From Cepaea nemoralis (Eukaryota > Mollusca > Gastropoda > Stylommatophora > Helicidae): a stretch of 64,000 bases of DNA. Shown here piece by piece: positions 48,495 to 59,757 of the stretch (the first letter of the stretch is position 1; every line of letters begins with the position of its first letter). The notes below the pieces were generated by a model, which saw only the letters and a program-made list of their open reading frames with translations, was not told the origin of the DNA and did not search any database. A program made the position numbers and the translations under genes. The stretch covers positions 1-64,000 of the forward strand of contig JACEFZ010027120.1 in the NCBI GenBank assembly GCA_014155875.1, given 5' to 3'.

Positions 48495-48665
48495 GCAATT
48501 CGATTGCGAATAAAACTGAGCTTTATTCACAGTTCGACTAGGAATAAAACTGAGCTTTATTCACAATTCGACTAGGAATAAAATTGAGCTTTATTCACAA
48601 TTCGACTATGAATAAAGGGAGACTTTATTCATTGTCGACTATGAATAATGTCTCCCTTGTTGTAT
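48495..48665. repeat. About 38-bp palindromic minisatellite
   Basis: Four copies of ATTCGACTAGGAATAAAACT with GAGCTTTATTCACA. Each unit has AATAAA and TTTATT arms, so it can fold on itself. Confidence 0.8.
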
Positions 48666-48716
48666 TCAAACACAGTACTCCAGTAGCCATCCACAACACA
48701 GTAACTAACACACTCA

Positions 48717-49324
48717 CGGGCAATCTTCCGAACTTCGGCCCCAAATTATTTAGTGTAAATTGCATCCCTTATAGAGCCTCATAAGGTCATTTCCGGGGCG
48801 ATGTGTCGTCAATCACTTACGTTGGAGTATCTTCGTCTGCTAGACCGATCGACGAGTGAGTGTATCTTCGTCTGCTAGACCGATCGATGGATACAGTAAA
48901 AGTTAATGGGCCCCGGGGGCCCTCGCTGCCGTCTGAGTGTATAATCTGTATCTTATAGTCCCGACGGTAGCGAGGGCCCTCTGGGCCCACACACTATTAT
49001 TGTATCCATCGATCGGTCTTGCAGTCCTCCAGCACACTGAACCAGAAGTGATCGACAACACATCCAATGCTCGTTCCGATATGTATAATTTATTTTTTCA
49101 CCGCGGATGTACCGAGTTTAGAATATGTTTCCCGACAGTGTTTACAACTTTAGAGCCACAATTTCCACATATAACTGTCAAATATTATTGGTACATATTT
49201 CCATTTTCTGAGTTCTATATTTTAGTTCGTAATTCTTATTTTTTTATTATATCAGCTAATGAGGTCATGTAAGGGATGCATTTGACACTAAATAATTTGG
49301 GGCCTAAGTTCGGAAGATTGCCCG
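48717..49324. repeat. 600-bp imperfect palindrome (foldback element)
   Basis: The left arm (48717-48932) pairs with the right arm (48962-49068 plus 49260-49324). Inner blocks include GACCGATCGATGGATACA with TGTATCCATCGATCGGTC; outer blocks include GGGCAATCTTCCGAACTT with its complement at 49306-49323. A 190-bp stretch (49069-49259) in the right arm has no partner and is probably an insertion. The loop is about 30 bp. No transposase is present. Confidence 0.8.
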
Positions 49325-49789
49325 CTCATCTAACAACCAATTGTTAAATTCTCTATCAAAGGCCTTCATTTGTATGTTTTCACTGACCAGAGATCGCAGC
49401 TCCACCCAGTAATTTAGGGCACCAGAAAGTTTCCTTACACTGAAATGTAAACTCGGCCGACCTTACAATGGCATGTTGATTACATCAGTCATGCCCATTC
49501 ATGATACAGTGCCGACTAATTTCAATACAAACATACGAGACTAACACCATATACGCAGGACATCTTGTTATGGGAAAATGTGTTGAGTATAACTTTACTT
49601 ACAAAATTTAAAGAAGTTAAAATTTAAAGTTAAAGAACGTTTTGTAGAAAGTGACTATTCCCCAATCAAGCTGAATTATAAAACGAGCATGTCTTTTTAT
49701 TTGTGCAAATATAGCTTGCATAAATAACACCGAATGACATTCTGGCGGCGGCATTATGCACAGTGTATCTGTGCGGGTTGTTGTTTGTC
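49325..49789. other. No gene recognised
   Basis: Nothing identifiable on either strand. Confidence 0.45.
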
Positions 49790-49935
49790 GAGACTCCTGT
49801 CTTTTCCACTTTTCACATTGGACAGTGGGTAGCGTTTTGTGTGATATTCACTGGCACAGAAACGGAACATAATGGGGTCGACCCGTTGCTGAGAAGTTGG
49901 AACCGCGACTAACTAGCTAACTAACTAACTAACAC
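49790..49935 (+). mobile_element. Dispersed repeat with (AACT)n tail
   Basis: Matches 29995-30130 in inverse orientation, including GACTCCTGTCTTTTCCACTT and the AACT tail. Two copies with the same tail argue for retroposition; the family is not known to me. Confidence 0.55.
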
Positions 49936-50564
49936 CGTATGTATAAAACATGAAGCAATACAATAAGATATCATCGCAGTTACATTACCTGTCTAATTAT
50001 AAAGTCACAGTATCAAATTACAGCTTCTGATGTAATGGTCTCTGCTTCCTTTGGAATTGAATGTCCCACAAGTACCGGATTTACACAGAAAACTATTAAT
50101 AGCTTCTGAGACAATGTAGGGTATTCCCGTTGTGAATATACGTTATAAAGGGACATAATCTCTATAAAACTTCAGCTAACGTTACGAGGAGACAATATAA
50201 TGAAACGAATATACGGACCGCTCAAGAAAACAACAGTAAACCAAACATACTTTGTTCCTGAACCAATTATCACATATAAAACGACCCCGATACCAACCCC
50301 TATACTTGAAAGAACTATTTATAATCATTTGAAAGAACTTTGTAAATGTACAATGTAAATAACGCGGAGAGACATATTGTGTTGAAAAGAACCGTCACCC
50401 TGTTATATTTGGGGTTTTAAATAGTGGTTAGACTTGTGTAAATATGAGTTAAGCAATGCTGGTCCCTAAGTCAGAGGAAGATAATACAGCTGTGAAGACT
50501 ATACTATAGATACCCAATGAACACAAGAAGTACTCACACAGCAGGCGTTTATATATGATCTCCT
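49936..50564. other. No gene recognised
   Basis: AT-rich, short frames only. Confidence 0.45.
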
Positions 50565-51418
50565 ACCTAGCTGAGAATTTAATGTAAACCTATGATAATG
50601 TTTTCGGATTATTCAAAGGCATTTGACTGTGTACAACATCAGAAACTTTGGGAAATCATGAGGAATATTGGCTTTCCATCCCATGTAGTACAACTCATAA
50701 AAATGCTCTATCTAGACCAACAAGAAGCAGTTAGAATAGATGGCGAGACATCAGATTGGTTTGACATCAAGCAAGGAGTCCGTCAGGGATGTGTGCTGTC
50801 CCCCTATTTGTTTAACCTGTACGCCGAAAATATAATGAGAAATGTAAGAGATGATATAAACAGGGAGCTATATGATGCCCTAAATATCGGCGGTCATGAC
50901 ATACCAGAGATTCGATATGCTGATGATACAGTATTACTATCCACAACACAGAATGGCATAGAAAACCTTATAACCTCAACCTAATTGAATAGTGAAAATC
51001 ACAACTTATATCTTAACATAGCAAAAACAAAAATAATGCATACAGATAAAACTACTATGGAGAAAGAAATATACATTAATGGGGAAAACTTGGAGGTGGT
51101 GGAAAATTTTGAATATCTTGAGTCATTGATTACCAACAACGGTTACACAATGAAAGAAATTAAACGGCGACTATCAATTGCTCTTCAAAGACTAAAACAG
51201 CTGAATAAATTATGGAGTGGGACAGACAGAACTACAAAGATTATATTTTTAAGAGCATGCATCTTTCCCATTGCAACATACGCCTGTGAGACATGGACAC
51301 TTACTAAACAAGCTGAACAGCGCATAAATGCCTTTGAATATAAATGTTATAGACGAGTTCTAAGAATATCTTGGGAAAAGAAAAGAACAAATGCATCCAT
51401 ATTGAAAAAGGTTGGCTA

Positions 51419-51478
<60 letters not shown>

Positions 51479-51812
51479 TTCCACTTCTGCCGTCAAGCGT
51501 CGTGGGGAGGAATAATTTGCGTTCCAGCGCCCGGTGGACGGCACTGGATAGTGTCATTCCGTGTGGTTGTACAATGCTATTAAAGATGATAAAACAAAGA
51601 AAATTGAAATATTTTGGTCACTTGAAACGCCACGAAAGTTTGGAGAGAACAATAATGGAAGAGTATATGCCTGGGAAGAGAGGAAGAGGAAGGCCAAAGA
51701 GAAGATGGGTGCAGGATCTGGCGGATGGTCTCCAGATTGGTGTGTCAGACGCAGGACATCTTGCTTATTATCGAGAGGTTTTCCGGAATGAATGAATGAA
51801 TCAATGAATGAA
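50565..51812 (+). pseudogene. Family R LINE RT fragment with nested insertion
   Basis: Two adjacent frames (50592-50984 and 50985-51515, separated by one TAG) encode MFSDYSKAFDCVQHQKLWEI (palm A), QGVRQGCVLSPYLFNLY, RYADDTVLLST, FEYLESLITNN and ACETWTLTKQAEQ. After the insertion at 51419-51576 the frame resumes to GKRGRGRPKR and HLAYYREVF and ends in GAATGAAT units. This is the best-preserved RT core of family R here. Confidence 0.88.
51419..51576 (-). mobile_element. Short retroposed insert with (GAT)n tail in family R LINE
   Basis: Relative to the copy at 21953, about 158 bp are extra. The insert starts with (CAT)n (51420-51478) and ends GTTGTACAAT; GCTATT lies on both sides (51413-51418 and 51577-51582). 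On the minus strand it is a unique piece followed by a GAT tail, the form of a 5'-truncated retroposon. Confidence 0.65.
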
Positions 51813-53000
51813 CCTCGCTGAGGGCATTCGAGATGTCAGCCAGGTCCATTGCTCGTCAGCCCTCCCAGCCACACCATAGCATCCTAGCCCGCATCCTCTC
51901 CGCTTGTTCGTGTCCTCTTACACTCGAGTGTCCTGGCACACAAATTATACAGATGTTAGACAGTCTTGGAGCCAGTGCCTTCTACATCAGTTATTCTCAA
52001 TCTCCTTTAGCATAGGCGTGGAATTGTTGAGAAAATGTACATGGGTGAACCTGTGTGACCCCAGCCACGCTGTTGCTTTCGTTATCGCTATGACATCCAT
52101 GGTTAAATCGCTCGCAGTGGCAAACAATAAGTTGTCTTCCTGAACAGTTCTCTCCGACTCTCATTGTGCAGTTAATGGTGTATGTCGGCGTTGACTCTGA
52201 GGAATGCGCGTAAACGGCGCATCCTTGATTGATCATCTAGAGGTGGACAATCAAGTGGGTAGCGCATCGCTTTTCAGGCTGCATCCCGACAATGAACCAG
52301 GTGACCTCATTCTACAATATCTCCAGTCTATCCATCTTTGTGTGGCTGAGAGTCAGGATCGCCAGAGTTTACTCAGTTGCAGAAATGACCAGACACTGGG
52401 ATTAGAGACAGGTGGCGCGGTTCACAGTTTGCAGTTCCAATCCCTCTTGCCGTAGTCATATACCTCCTAGTCTTCAGGATCTCGTGGTCTATGTGTTTGG
52501 TATAGGCAAGGCTTCGATCAAACCACACTCCCAGGTACATAATTATAAGAGTCTTCTCCAGTATCTCCGAGCAAATTTTTAACGTTTGTTGTGGAGTGTT
52601 AACAATTCAGTTACTTAAGTAGAATCGTGTCACAACCGACTTCGTTGGGCTGACCAATAATCTCGATTACCTACATCATATGCTTGTGATTTTGAGTTCT
52701 GTCTCAAGTTCTTCAACAACCTGCTGTCGGTCTTTACACAGATAATTGACCAAACCTTCTTCAACGTAGGACATTTTTTTTAACACCTACTCTGTTATCT
52801 GATTATCGCTGTGTAAATTTTGAATAGAACAGGGGAAATGAGTGAACTCAGTGACAGACTGGGGTGTATTGTTGTTGGTTCTAAAATTCAGTTTCCACAT
52901 GTAAACAACATCGTTCGCTGACACAGGACATCGAAGATCCATTTGAGGAACAGATTAATCTGAAGTAATTTCAAGAAGCCGGTCTCTCTGGCCGAGGGGT
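51813..53000 (-). pseudogene. I-clade LINE, RT to RNase H fragment
   Basis: On the minus strand, decayed RT blocks (about 53000-52740) lead to IMYLGVWFDRSLAYTKHID near 52500 and SHTKMDRLEIL, then an RNase H stretch with VGENCSGRQLIVCHCERFN and a decayed GNE-type end near 51850. Many stops are present. The 3' end abuts the GAAT tail of the neighbouring LINE. Confidence 0.6.
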
Positions 53001-53329
53001 TCCAACACTTTCTCTGTAATTCCGTATATCACGCAGAGTCTTATAGCGGGCGAGAACTGGGAGCGGTTCTACCCCCGCTGGTGACTTGCGGGATAACTGA
53101 GCCGGCCGCTCAGAAAGCAATGGCAAACTACTGAGCGTAATCTTACCAAGAAATCAACAGACAGCTGAAAGATGCAGCTGTTGACAGCGATGTCATGTAA
53201 AGGATATGCGAATTTAAAACAAACAAAAAAATTCAAGAAGCCGGTCTCCCTGGCGAAGGGTTTAAGGCAGCAGATCACATCGCGCTGTTTACTTACGGAG
53301 GACTGCGAGCTGGTGTTCAGAAAGCAATG
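53001..53329. other. Repeat-derived stretch
   Basis: AAGAAGCCGGTCTC occurs twice (about 52973 and 53236). GCAATGGCAAACTACTGAG matches the leader of family R LINE at 56430 in the opposite direction, so a 5' fragment of that family is likely. Confidence 0.45.
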
Positions 53330-53924
53330 CCAAACTCATTCATTCATTCATTCAGTAGCATGTCTTTTGCAGAACCTCGCTGCCATAACAACCTTCCGGA
53401 AAACCTCTCGATCATAAGCAAGATGTCCCGCGTCTGATACACCCATCTGGAGATCATCCGCCACATCCTGCACCCATCTTCTCTTTGGCCTTCCTCTTCC
53501 TCTCTTCCCAGGCATATATCCTTCCAATATTGTTCTCTCTAAACTTTCGTGACGTTTTCAGTGACCAAAATAGTTCAATTTTCTTTGTTTTATCGTCTTT
53601 AATAGCCAGCCATCTTCAATATTCAATTCTTTAAGTATGGATGCATTTGTTCTTTTCTTTACCCAAGATATTCTTAGAACTCGTCTATAACATTTATATT
53701 CAAAGGCATTTATGCGCTGTTCAGCTTGTTTAGTAACTGTCCATGTCTCACAGGCGTATGTTGCAATGGGAAAGATGCATGCTCTTAAAAATCTAATTTT
53801 TGTAGTTCTGTCTGTCCCACTCCATAATTTATTCAGCTGTTTTAGTCTTTAAAGAGCAATTGATAGTCGCCGTTTAATTTCTTTCATTGTGTCACCATTG
53901 TTGGTAATCAGTGACGCAAGATAT

Positions 53925-54584
53925 TCAAAATGTTCCACCAACACCAAATTTTTCCCCATTAACGTACATTTCTTTCTCCATAGTAGTTTTGTCTGTATGC
54001 ATTATCTTTGTTTTTGCTATGTTAAGACATAGGTTGCGATTTTCACTTTTCAATTGGGTTGAGGCTATTAGGTTTTCTATGCTATTCTGTGTTGTGGATA
54101 GTAATACTGTATCATCAGCATATAGAATCTCTGGTATTTCATGACCGCCGATATTTAGGGCTTCATATAGCTCCCTGTTTATATCATCTCTTACATTTCT
54201 CATTATATTTTCGGCGTACAGGTTAAACAAATAGGGTGATAGCACGCAGCCATGACGGACTCCTTGTTTGATGTCAAACCAATCTGATGTCTCGCCATCT
54301 ATTCTAACTGCTGCTTGTTGGTCTAGATAGAGCATTTTTATGAGTTGTACTACATGTGATGGAAAGCCCTTATTCCTCATGATTTCCCAAAGTTTCTGAT
54401 GTTGTACACAGTCAAATGCCTTTGAATAATCCACAAAACATGAGAATAGGTTTACATTAAATTCTCTGCACTTCTCTATTATTAATCGCATGTTGAATAT
54501 ATGATCTCTTGTTCCTCTTCCTTGTCTAAATCCAGCTTGAATCACGTTAATCTCTTCTTCCATTTTCTCACGAAGTCTTCCCAT
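53925..54584 (-). pseudogene. RT core of the 53.3-56.4 kb LINE
   Basis: Motifs include VIQAGFRQGRGTRDHIFNM, CFVDYSKAFDC (palm A), QGVRHGCVLSPYLFNLY, LYADDTVLLST (catalytic pair) and LCLNIAKTKIMHTDK. The order and spacing match the copy at 50.6 kb. It is one open stretch of 219 codons within an otherwise broken element. Confidence 0.85.
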
Positions 54585-55860
54585 TATGACTTTTAGTAGA
54601 ATTTTACTTGCATGACTGATCAGGGCAACAGTTCTATAGTTGATGCATAATTTCAGGCTGCCCTTTTTTGGTATTGGAATGAAGATAGTTCTCTTCCAAT
54701 CTTTTGGCCATATACCATATTTGCAAATCTTTTTACATAATCCATGATATATGTGTATGCTTTCTTCTCCTCCCGCTTTAAATAGTTCAGCTGGTATCTC
54801 ATCACATCCAGGTGATTAACCATTCTTCAGGTTCTTTATAGCCCAAGCAATTTCATCTAATGAGGGTTCAGGTTCTGTCTCTGCTGTCAATTGCTCATGT
54901 ATCTCATTCATATCCTCACTGTCACTCATATCATACATTCCACTGCAGTACTCCTGCCATCTTTCTAGATTCTGTTAAGGTATTTCCCATCTTGTCACTG
55001 ATAACATTCAATTGAGGTTGAACATTTCTTGTCAATAACTTCATTTCTTTGAATATTTCATAATCTCTTCCAGTCTTATGATATTGCTCTATTCTGGTAC
55101 AGCAATCTTGTATGTATTGATGTTTGTCCTTTCTTGTGTTCTTTCTTATTTCTCGAGTTAAAGATTTATACTTCATCCTGCTGTTATCGGATTCATCTCC
55201 TTTCTTTTTCAGCTCCCTTCGTTGTTTTATTAATTCTAACGTGTCTGGGTAATCCATGGCTTAAGTTGCTTTTTCTTGGTCGGAATTAAATCTTTGGCTG
55301 CAGTTATCAAGATATCTCTAGCTTGTACTGCCAGTTCATCAGGTGTCATTTCCTCTTGTACAGACATCAAGACCCCGAAGCGATTCCTAACTTCTATGTT
55401 GTATGCATCCGGTATTTTTGTGAGATCAAAACGAAATGGCCTTGGTCCTCGGGTAAGCTATTTGAGTTTTAATTTCAGATCTGCTTCTAATAACTGATGA
55501 TGTGTATCACAGTCTGCACTTCGTAGGGCTTTTGCAGATGGTATGCTTTATCTCCATCTTCTTTGTATTAAAATATAATCTATCTGATTTTTGGTAATAC
55601 TGTCCGGAGACTTCCATGTGAAGAGTCTTCTTGGATGTTGTTTAAACTGCGTGTTGGCTATCGTGAATTCATTTTCTGTGCAAAATGCAATTAATTTGTC
55701 ACCTGCATCATTTCTATTTTACAATCCAAATTTTCCTAAAACGTGTCTCTCATTTTCAGCTCTTCCTGCACCTACTTTTGCATTAAAATATCCCATTATT
55801 ATTGCTATATCATTATGACCAATCTTATTTAATGTGTCATTGCAGTGTATTGTAAAAATC

Positions 55861-56382
55861 TTAAATTTTGTCCCCCTCTGCCTTTGAAGTTAGTGCATAT
55901 ATCTGTACAAGAGTTGTGTTTTTTGGGTGGCCTTTAAGTCTAATAGTGAGTATTCTATCACTAACTGGATTATATCCCATTACAGCTTTTGTAGTTGTCT
56001 TATCTAAACAAAATGCCACTCCACTCTGGCCTCCGACGTCTCTACCAGAATAAATGAAAAGACTTCCATTTTCAGTTGTAAAATGTCCCTTGCCGCTCCA
56101 ACGATGTTCACTAATTCCTAAAATTTGAATGTTTAACCTCTCAATCTCATCACATATAACTTTAAGCTTTCCCTCATACAGACTTCTCACATTCCACGTT
56201 GCTATTCTCACTCTGTTTCTTAGTCTGACACAGGGGATTTCCTTGGTAACACAGTCAGGATTAACTCCGTCATCACGATTACTAGTACTGGTCCCTGTGT
56301 CACACTCTTCCTCAGTGTTATCTGATCTGCCTGGCCAGGGGGTCTCGCCACTAGATCTCTTTCTTATTATATTTTCTCTCAT
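55861..56382 (-). pseudogene. Endonuclease N-terminus of the 53.3-56.4 kb LINE
   Basis: The frame starts with ATG at 56382 and contains RIATWNVRSLYEGK (metal-binding Asn), ILGISEHRWSG (catalytic Glu), LFIYSGRDVGGQSGVAF, and ILTIRLKG...LVQIYA. These are the first motifs of AP-type LINE endonucleases. It stops at 55861; the GDFNA region follows decayed, and NQIDYILIQRRWR appears near 55580. Confidence 0.85.
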
Positions 56383-56489
56383 GGTTGTTATGGTTTCTTG
56401 GCAAGCTTTGCAAAAGGTAGTTTGCCATTAACTTGCCTAGACATCTATAGCAGCTGAAAAATTCTGGTGTTGACTGCAATATCCTGTAA

Positions 56490-56640
56490 AGGTTCAAGAA
56501 ATTTCTCACTAAAAACTCGAATGGTATTCTATTGTACGCGTCTTCAAGGTCGATTACAGTAGGATATACCTCAATACCCGAGTGTAACTCTCGTACACAT
56601 CGTGGGCAAAGCCGCTTCGTTTAGCTAGGTTTCATTGTTT
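56490..56640 (-). pseudogene. LINE RT fragment, palm A part
   Basis: The minus strand reads YPTVIDLEDAYNRIPFEFL, an RT palm A motif (usually xxDLxxAFDxV). It belongs with 57505-57650; the GT-rich element lies between the two parts. Confidence 0.55.
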
Positions 56641-56664
56641 CATCGACACTTTCCAATGGTAGGT

Positions 56665-57500
56665 GGAACGAAAGAACGAACGAACGAACGGACTTTATTT
56701 TCAAAGGGTAACAAATTGGGCACGCAGGCCCGTCTTACATTCGGCCCTTCCAATCATTCATCTTTCGTTCATAAGTGCATAGTACATTCACATATGGAAA
56801 AAACAAACATTGCCAAATGAATGTAACATAAACAATGCATGTTACCATGTTATGATACAAATCCCCCAGCCACATACCCATCCCCTATCCATCCGCGAGT
56901 CCCGCACACACACACATCCACCACCTAACCACACGCATATCCCCAGGCACATAATGACCCATCCATCCACCCCCCACCCACACAACCCACACACTCCCCC
57001 ACCTATACCATCTCCACACCCACAAACACAAATCTCCCACCCACCACACATCCCCCACACCCACCCACACACAAACCCAGGCACACATGCATGCACCCAC
57101 CCACCCATCACAAACCCACACATCCCCCAACTTCACACATCTCCCCACCCACACACACATACATCCTCCACCCATCCCATAACCTACCAACATTCACCCA
57201 CTCACATATCCTCCACCACGCACCCATACACCCCCAACCACCCAGCCAAACACACATCCCCCAGTCGCACATCCCCCGACCCACACACACACACATATTC
57301 CCGCCAACTCACACATCCCGCATCTACCCACACACAAAACCCGCACCCACCCACACATCCCCCACTTACACACATCCCCACCCACACAATCTCCCCCACC
57401 CACACATCCCGCACCCACACACACCCCCACCCACCCCCAACCTACACACACTCACCATCATATAATCCTCTACCCATCCACCCGCCATCCATCCTCCCCC
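56665..57500 (-). mobile_element. G/T-rich retroposon-like element, copy 2
   Basis: On the plus strand it begins with GAACGAACGAACGAACGGAC, then TTTATTT (AATAAA inverted), a conserved segment to about 56865 matching 40311-40465 inverted, and a C/A-rich body to about 57500. Open frames in the body are repeat translations. It splits a LINE RT, which indicates insertion. Confidence 0.6.
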
Positions 57501-57504
57501 ACCC

Positions 57505-57650
57505 CTTGCGGAATATTGTCCTGGCAATTATTTCTTTCAACAGCTTGGCTTGGATGGCCTATATCTTGCACAGCGATTATCCGATATCCCTGAGTTTCTG
57601 TGTGATCTTTGCCAAGCTTCAGTTTATTGGGTATACGGTATTAGCCTAAC
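57505..57650 (-). pseudogene. LINE RT fragment, finger part
   Basis: The minus strand gives IPNKLKLGKDHTETQGYR and a following IxVxxxxxKLxE-like region, as at the start of an RT domain. With 56490-56640 it forms one LINE split by the GT-rich element. Confidence 0.4.
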
Positions 57651-57839
57651 ACTTTTGTAGATCAATCGGCACTCGACAGGTCATGAGGTCAATATCACAT
57701 CGGCCGGCTTTACTTCCCAAAACATTTCTTGGTTCCCATTGTAAACTGGGTCGACCTGGGAGCATAGGTCATATTATTGTTAAATCCCCACTTCAATGGG
57801 ATTACAACGAATGATCACCTGACAACATGACCTGGGACT

Positions 57840-58055
57840 GTTTGAGAAGATGTCGATATGTGGTTGAGATGTTGATGTGTCGTTGAGATGTTGATGTTTG
57901 GGAAGATGTCGATGTGTGGTTCAGATGTTGATGTTTGGGAAGATGTCGATGTGTGGTTGAGATATTGATGAGTGGGACTTTGTCGATGTGTGGTTGAGAT
58001 GTTGATGTTTGAGAAGAGTTGGATGTGTGGTTGAGATGTTGATGTTCGAGAAGAT
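57840..58055. repeat. About 36-bp minisatellite
   Basis: Units such as GATGTCGATGTGTGGTTGAG followed by ATGTTGATGTTTGGGAA, about six copies. It lies between two related segments (57700-57770 and 58060-58130, both with GTCGAC and CTTTACTT), so it may have expanded inside a repeat. Confidence 0.8.
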
Positions 58056-58059
58056 GTCT

Positions 58060-58230
58060 ACCGGTCGACTTTACTTTCTTAGACATTTGCTAGTGTCCAT
58101 TTCAGGCGGGGTCGACATGAAAGCCCAGATCCATTTAAAAAAAAAATTCGAATCCACGACATTGCGGTTCGAACCCCTAACCACCTGGTCAGGCAAGTTT
58201 CTAACCCCTCCCCATTACCGCAGCTCACAT
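58060..58230 (-). mobile_element. Possible tRNA-derived SINE
   Basis: On the minus strand an A-box-like TGACCAGGTGG (58191-58181) is followed by GGTTCGAACC (58175-58166) and GGATTCGAA (58155-58147), either of which could be a B box, then a T run and a body shared with 57700-57770. The spacing of the second is plausible for Pol III. Confidence 0.4.
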
Positions 58231-58258
58231 TGTAATTGTACCTTCTTTAAAATGTAGA

Positions 58259-58486
58259 CAACCCAACTCTGTTGTTGTGTGTATTTATGTGTGTTAGTGA
58301 GGCAGTTAATTATTGTGTAAATCACTTTGGCACACCAACTCTGTTGTTGTGTGTGTATTTGTGTGTGTTAGTTAGGCAGTTAATTATTGTGTAAATCACT
58401 TTGGCACACCAACTCTGTTGTTGTGTGTGTATTTGTGTGTGTTAGTTAGGCAGTTAATTATTGTGTAAATCAGTTTGGCACACCAA
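58259..58486. repeat. 74-bp tandem repeat, three copies
   Basis: Near-identical units containing CCAACTCTGTTGTTGTGTG and AGGCAGTTAATTATTGTG. Confidence 0.9.
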
Positions 58487-58795
58487 GTGCTGTGGTGGTC
58501 AGAATGGCGGGATGGATATGAGCGCTCGATCTTAATTGCCCGGTGTGCTGATGTCGAGATAGCGGGCTCAACCCCTACACCGGTCAGTAGGTCTAAAATT
58601 GTTGACTTCTCGTCCTTGACTTGGGGACGTAAATTACAAGTACCTCAGAAGCAAGTGTTTACCTGATGTCGAGCAACACTGGTAATAGGGAAAGCTAATC
58701 CATACGCAAAAATGAGTCCTGTGTACTTGTAGCAGCAGGATATATATGTAGTATGTACCACGCTTGAGTGCAACGCGAGAGAACGCAAGCACGCA

Positions 58796-58799
<4 letters not shown>
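58487..58799. other. No gene recognised
   Basis: A region near 58555-58580 (GCGGGCTCAACCCCTACACC) may be a degraded tRNA-type B box, but no full SINE can be drawn. Confidence 0.35.

Positions 58800-58850
<51 letters not shown>
58799..58850. repeat. (CA)n microsatellite
   Basis: Pure CA run of about 25 units. Confidence 0.97.
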
Positions 58851-58853
<3 letters not shown>

Positions 58854-59019
58854 TCTAGTATTGTCTTATCTTTCATTTCAATGCTATTGTATTTAAACAT
58901 CGTGTTGTTCTTTTTGTCACGTTACATAGTTTTCTCATATTACTTTGTATCTCTTCATGCTTGTTACGGTTATTTTTGTTTTGTTACTTGTCGTTTCAAA
59001 TAGTTTTAAGATGTCTCTG

Positions 59020-59115
59020 CCAGCCATTTCTTACTGCACACCATCAAGATTCCAAGAGATGGCGAGGCATGACCGATCACACTTATCTGCGCGACACATG
59101 ATGATGATGCACATG
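59020..59115 (+). mobile_element. Family H LINE, extreme 3' end
   Basis: The plus strand reads EMARHDRSHLSARHM followed by GATGATG, like the ends at 36060 and 63555. Only about 30 codons remain. Confidence 0.55.
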
Positions 59116-59347
59116 AGTAGGCGGCACCAGATAATATCAACTGGAGAACCCTTTGAGGTCACTAAGACGGTGCATTAATAATTGCACATGTATCGTTTGG
59201 CTCTCATAGAAGTAGAGACTGAGACAAGAGGACGCACTGATGCTAGCCAACATAAAACTAGGAAGCTTTTTACCGACCAGGGTTCGAACCTGCCACCTCC
59301 AAATGACGACAGCCCCTCGCTGCCTAAAAAAAGTGTACCTCATGACA

Positions 59348-59757
59348 TGTAAAGATTGACAGACTGATAGGGCTTTCTTGATTCGGTGGGTGGTGGTGTA
59401 TGGCTGTTCTTAGTTGGTGGAGCGATTTGTTTGGTTAATTCCTGATAACTAACGAGAATCTAGCTTATTAAATAGTTCGCCTGTCCATCGATGCGCCGGA
59501 GCAACCTTTTAGAGGTACGAGTGGCGTTTAGCCACACGAGATTGAGCAATAACATGTCTGTGATGCCCTTAGATGTCCGGGGCCGCACGCGCGCTACACT
59601 GAAGGAATCAGCGTGGATGCCTCCCTAGCCCGAAAGGGGTTGGGAAATCCGTTAAATCTCCTTCTTCGGATTGGGGCTTGTAATTCTTCCCCATGAGCCA
59701 GGAATTCCCAGTTAGCGCGAGTCACAAGCTCGCGTTGATTAAGTCCCTGCCTTTTGA
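59348..59757 (+). pseudogene. Partial 18S rRNA copy (3' domain)
   Basis: The segment carries universally conserved small-subunit rRNA blocks in order: TTCTTAGTTGGTGGAGCGAT, CACACGAGATTGAGCAATAA, GATGCCCTTAGATGTCCGGG, CCGCACGCGCGCTACACTGA, GGCTTGTAATTCTTCCCCAT and TCGCGTTGATTAAGTCCCTG. It stops just before the expected ACACACCGCC region and lacks the 5' two thirds. Scattered substitutions (for example TAAGTCC where TACGTCC is usual) and small deletions show that it is not a working gene. Confidence 0.93.

Larger units (their letters stand above)
53330..56460 (-). mobile_element. Nearly full-length family R LINE
   Basis: The (ATTC) tail at 53336-53355 is the 3' end; a leader with GCAAACTACC lies near 56430. 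The coding order is endonuclease, linker, RT, C-terminal domain. Stops and shifts split it into separate frames, so it is inactive. It is the only copy here that includes the endonuclease N-terminus, and so defines the family's length at about 3.1 kb. Confidence 0.88.

Noticed and set aside
59348..59757. Functional rRNA gene
   Set aside because: Only the 3' domain is present, with substitutions at conserved positions and no flanking spacer or 5.8S/28S.
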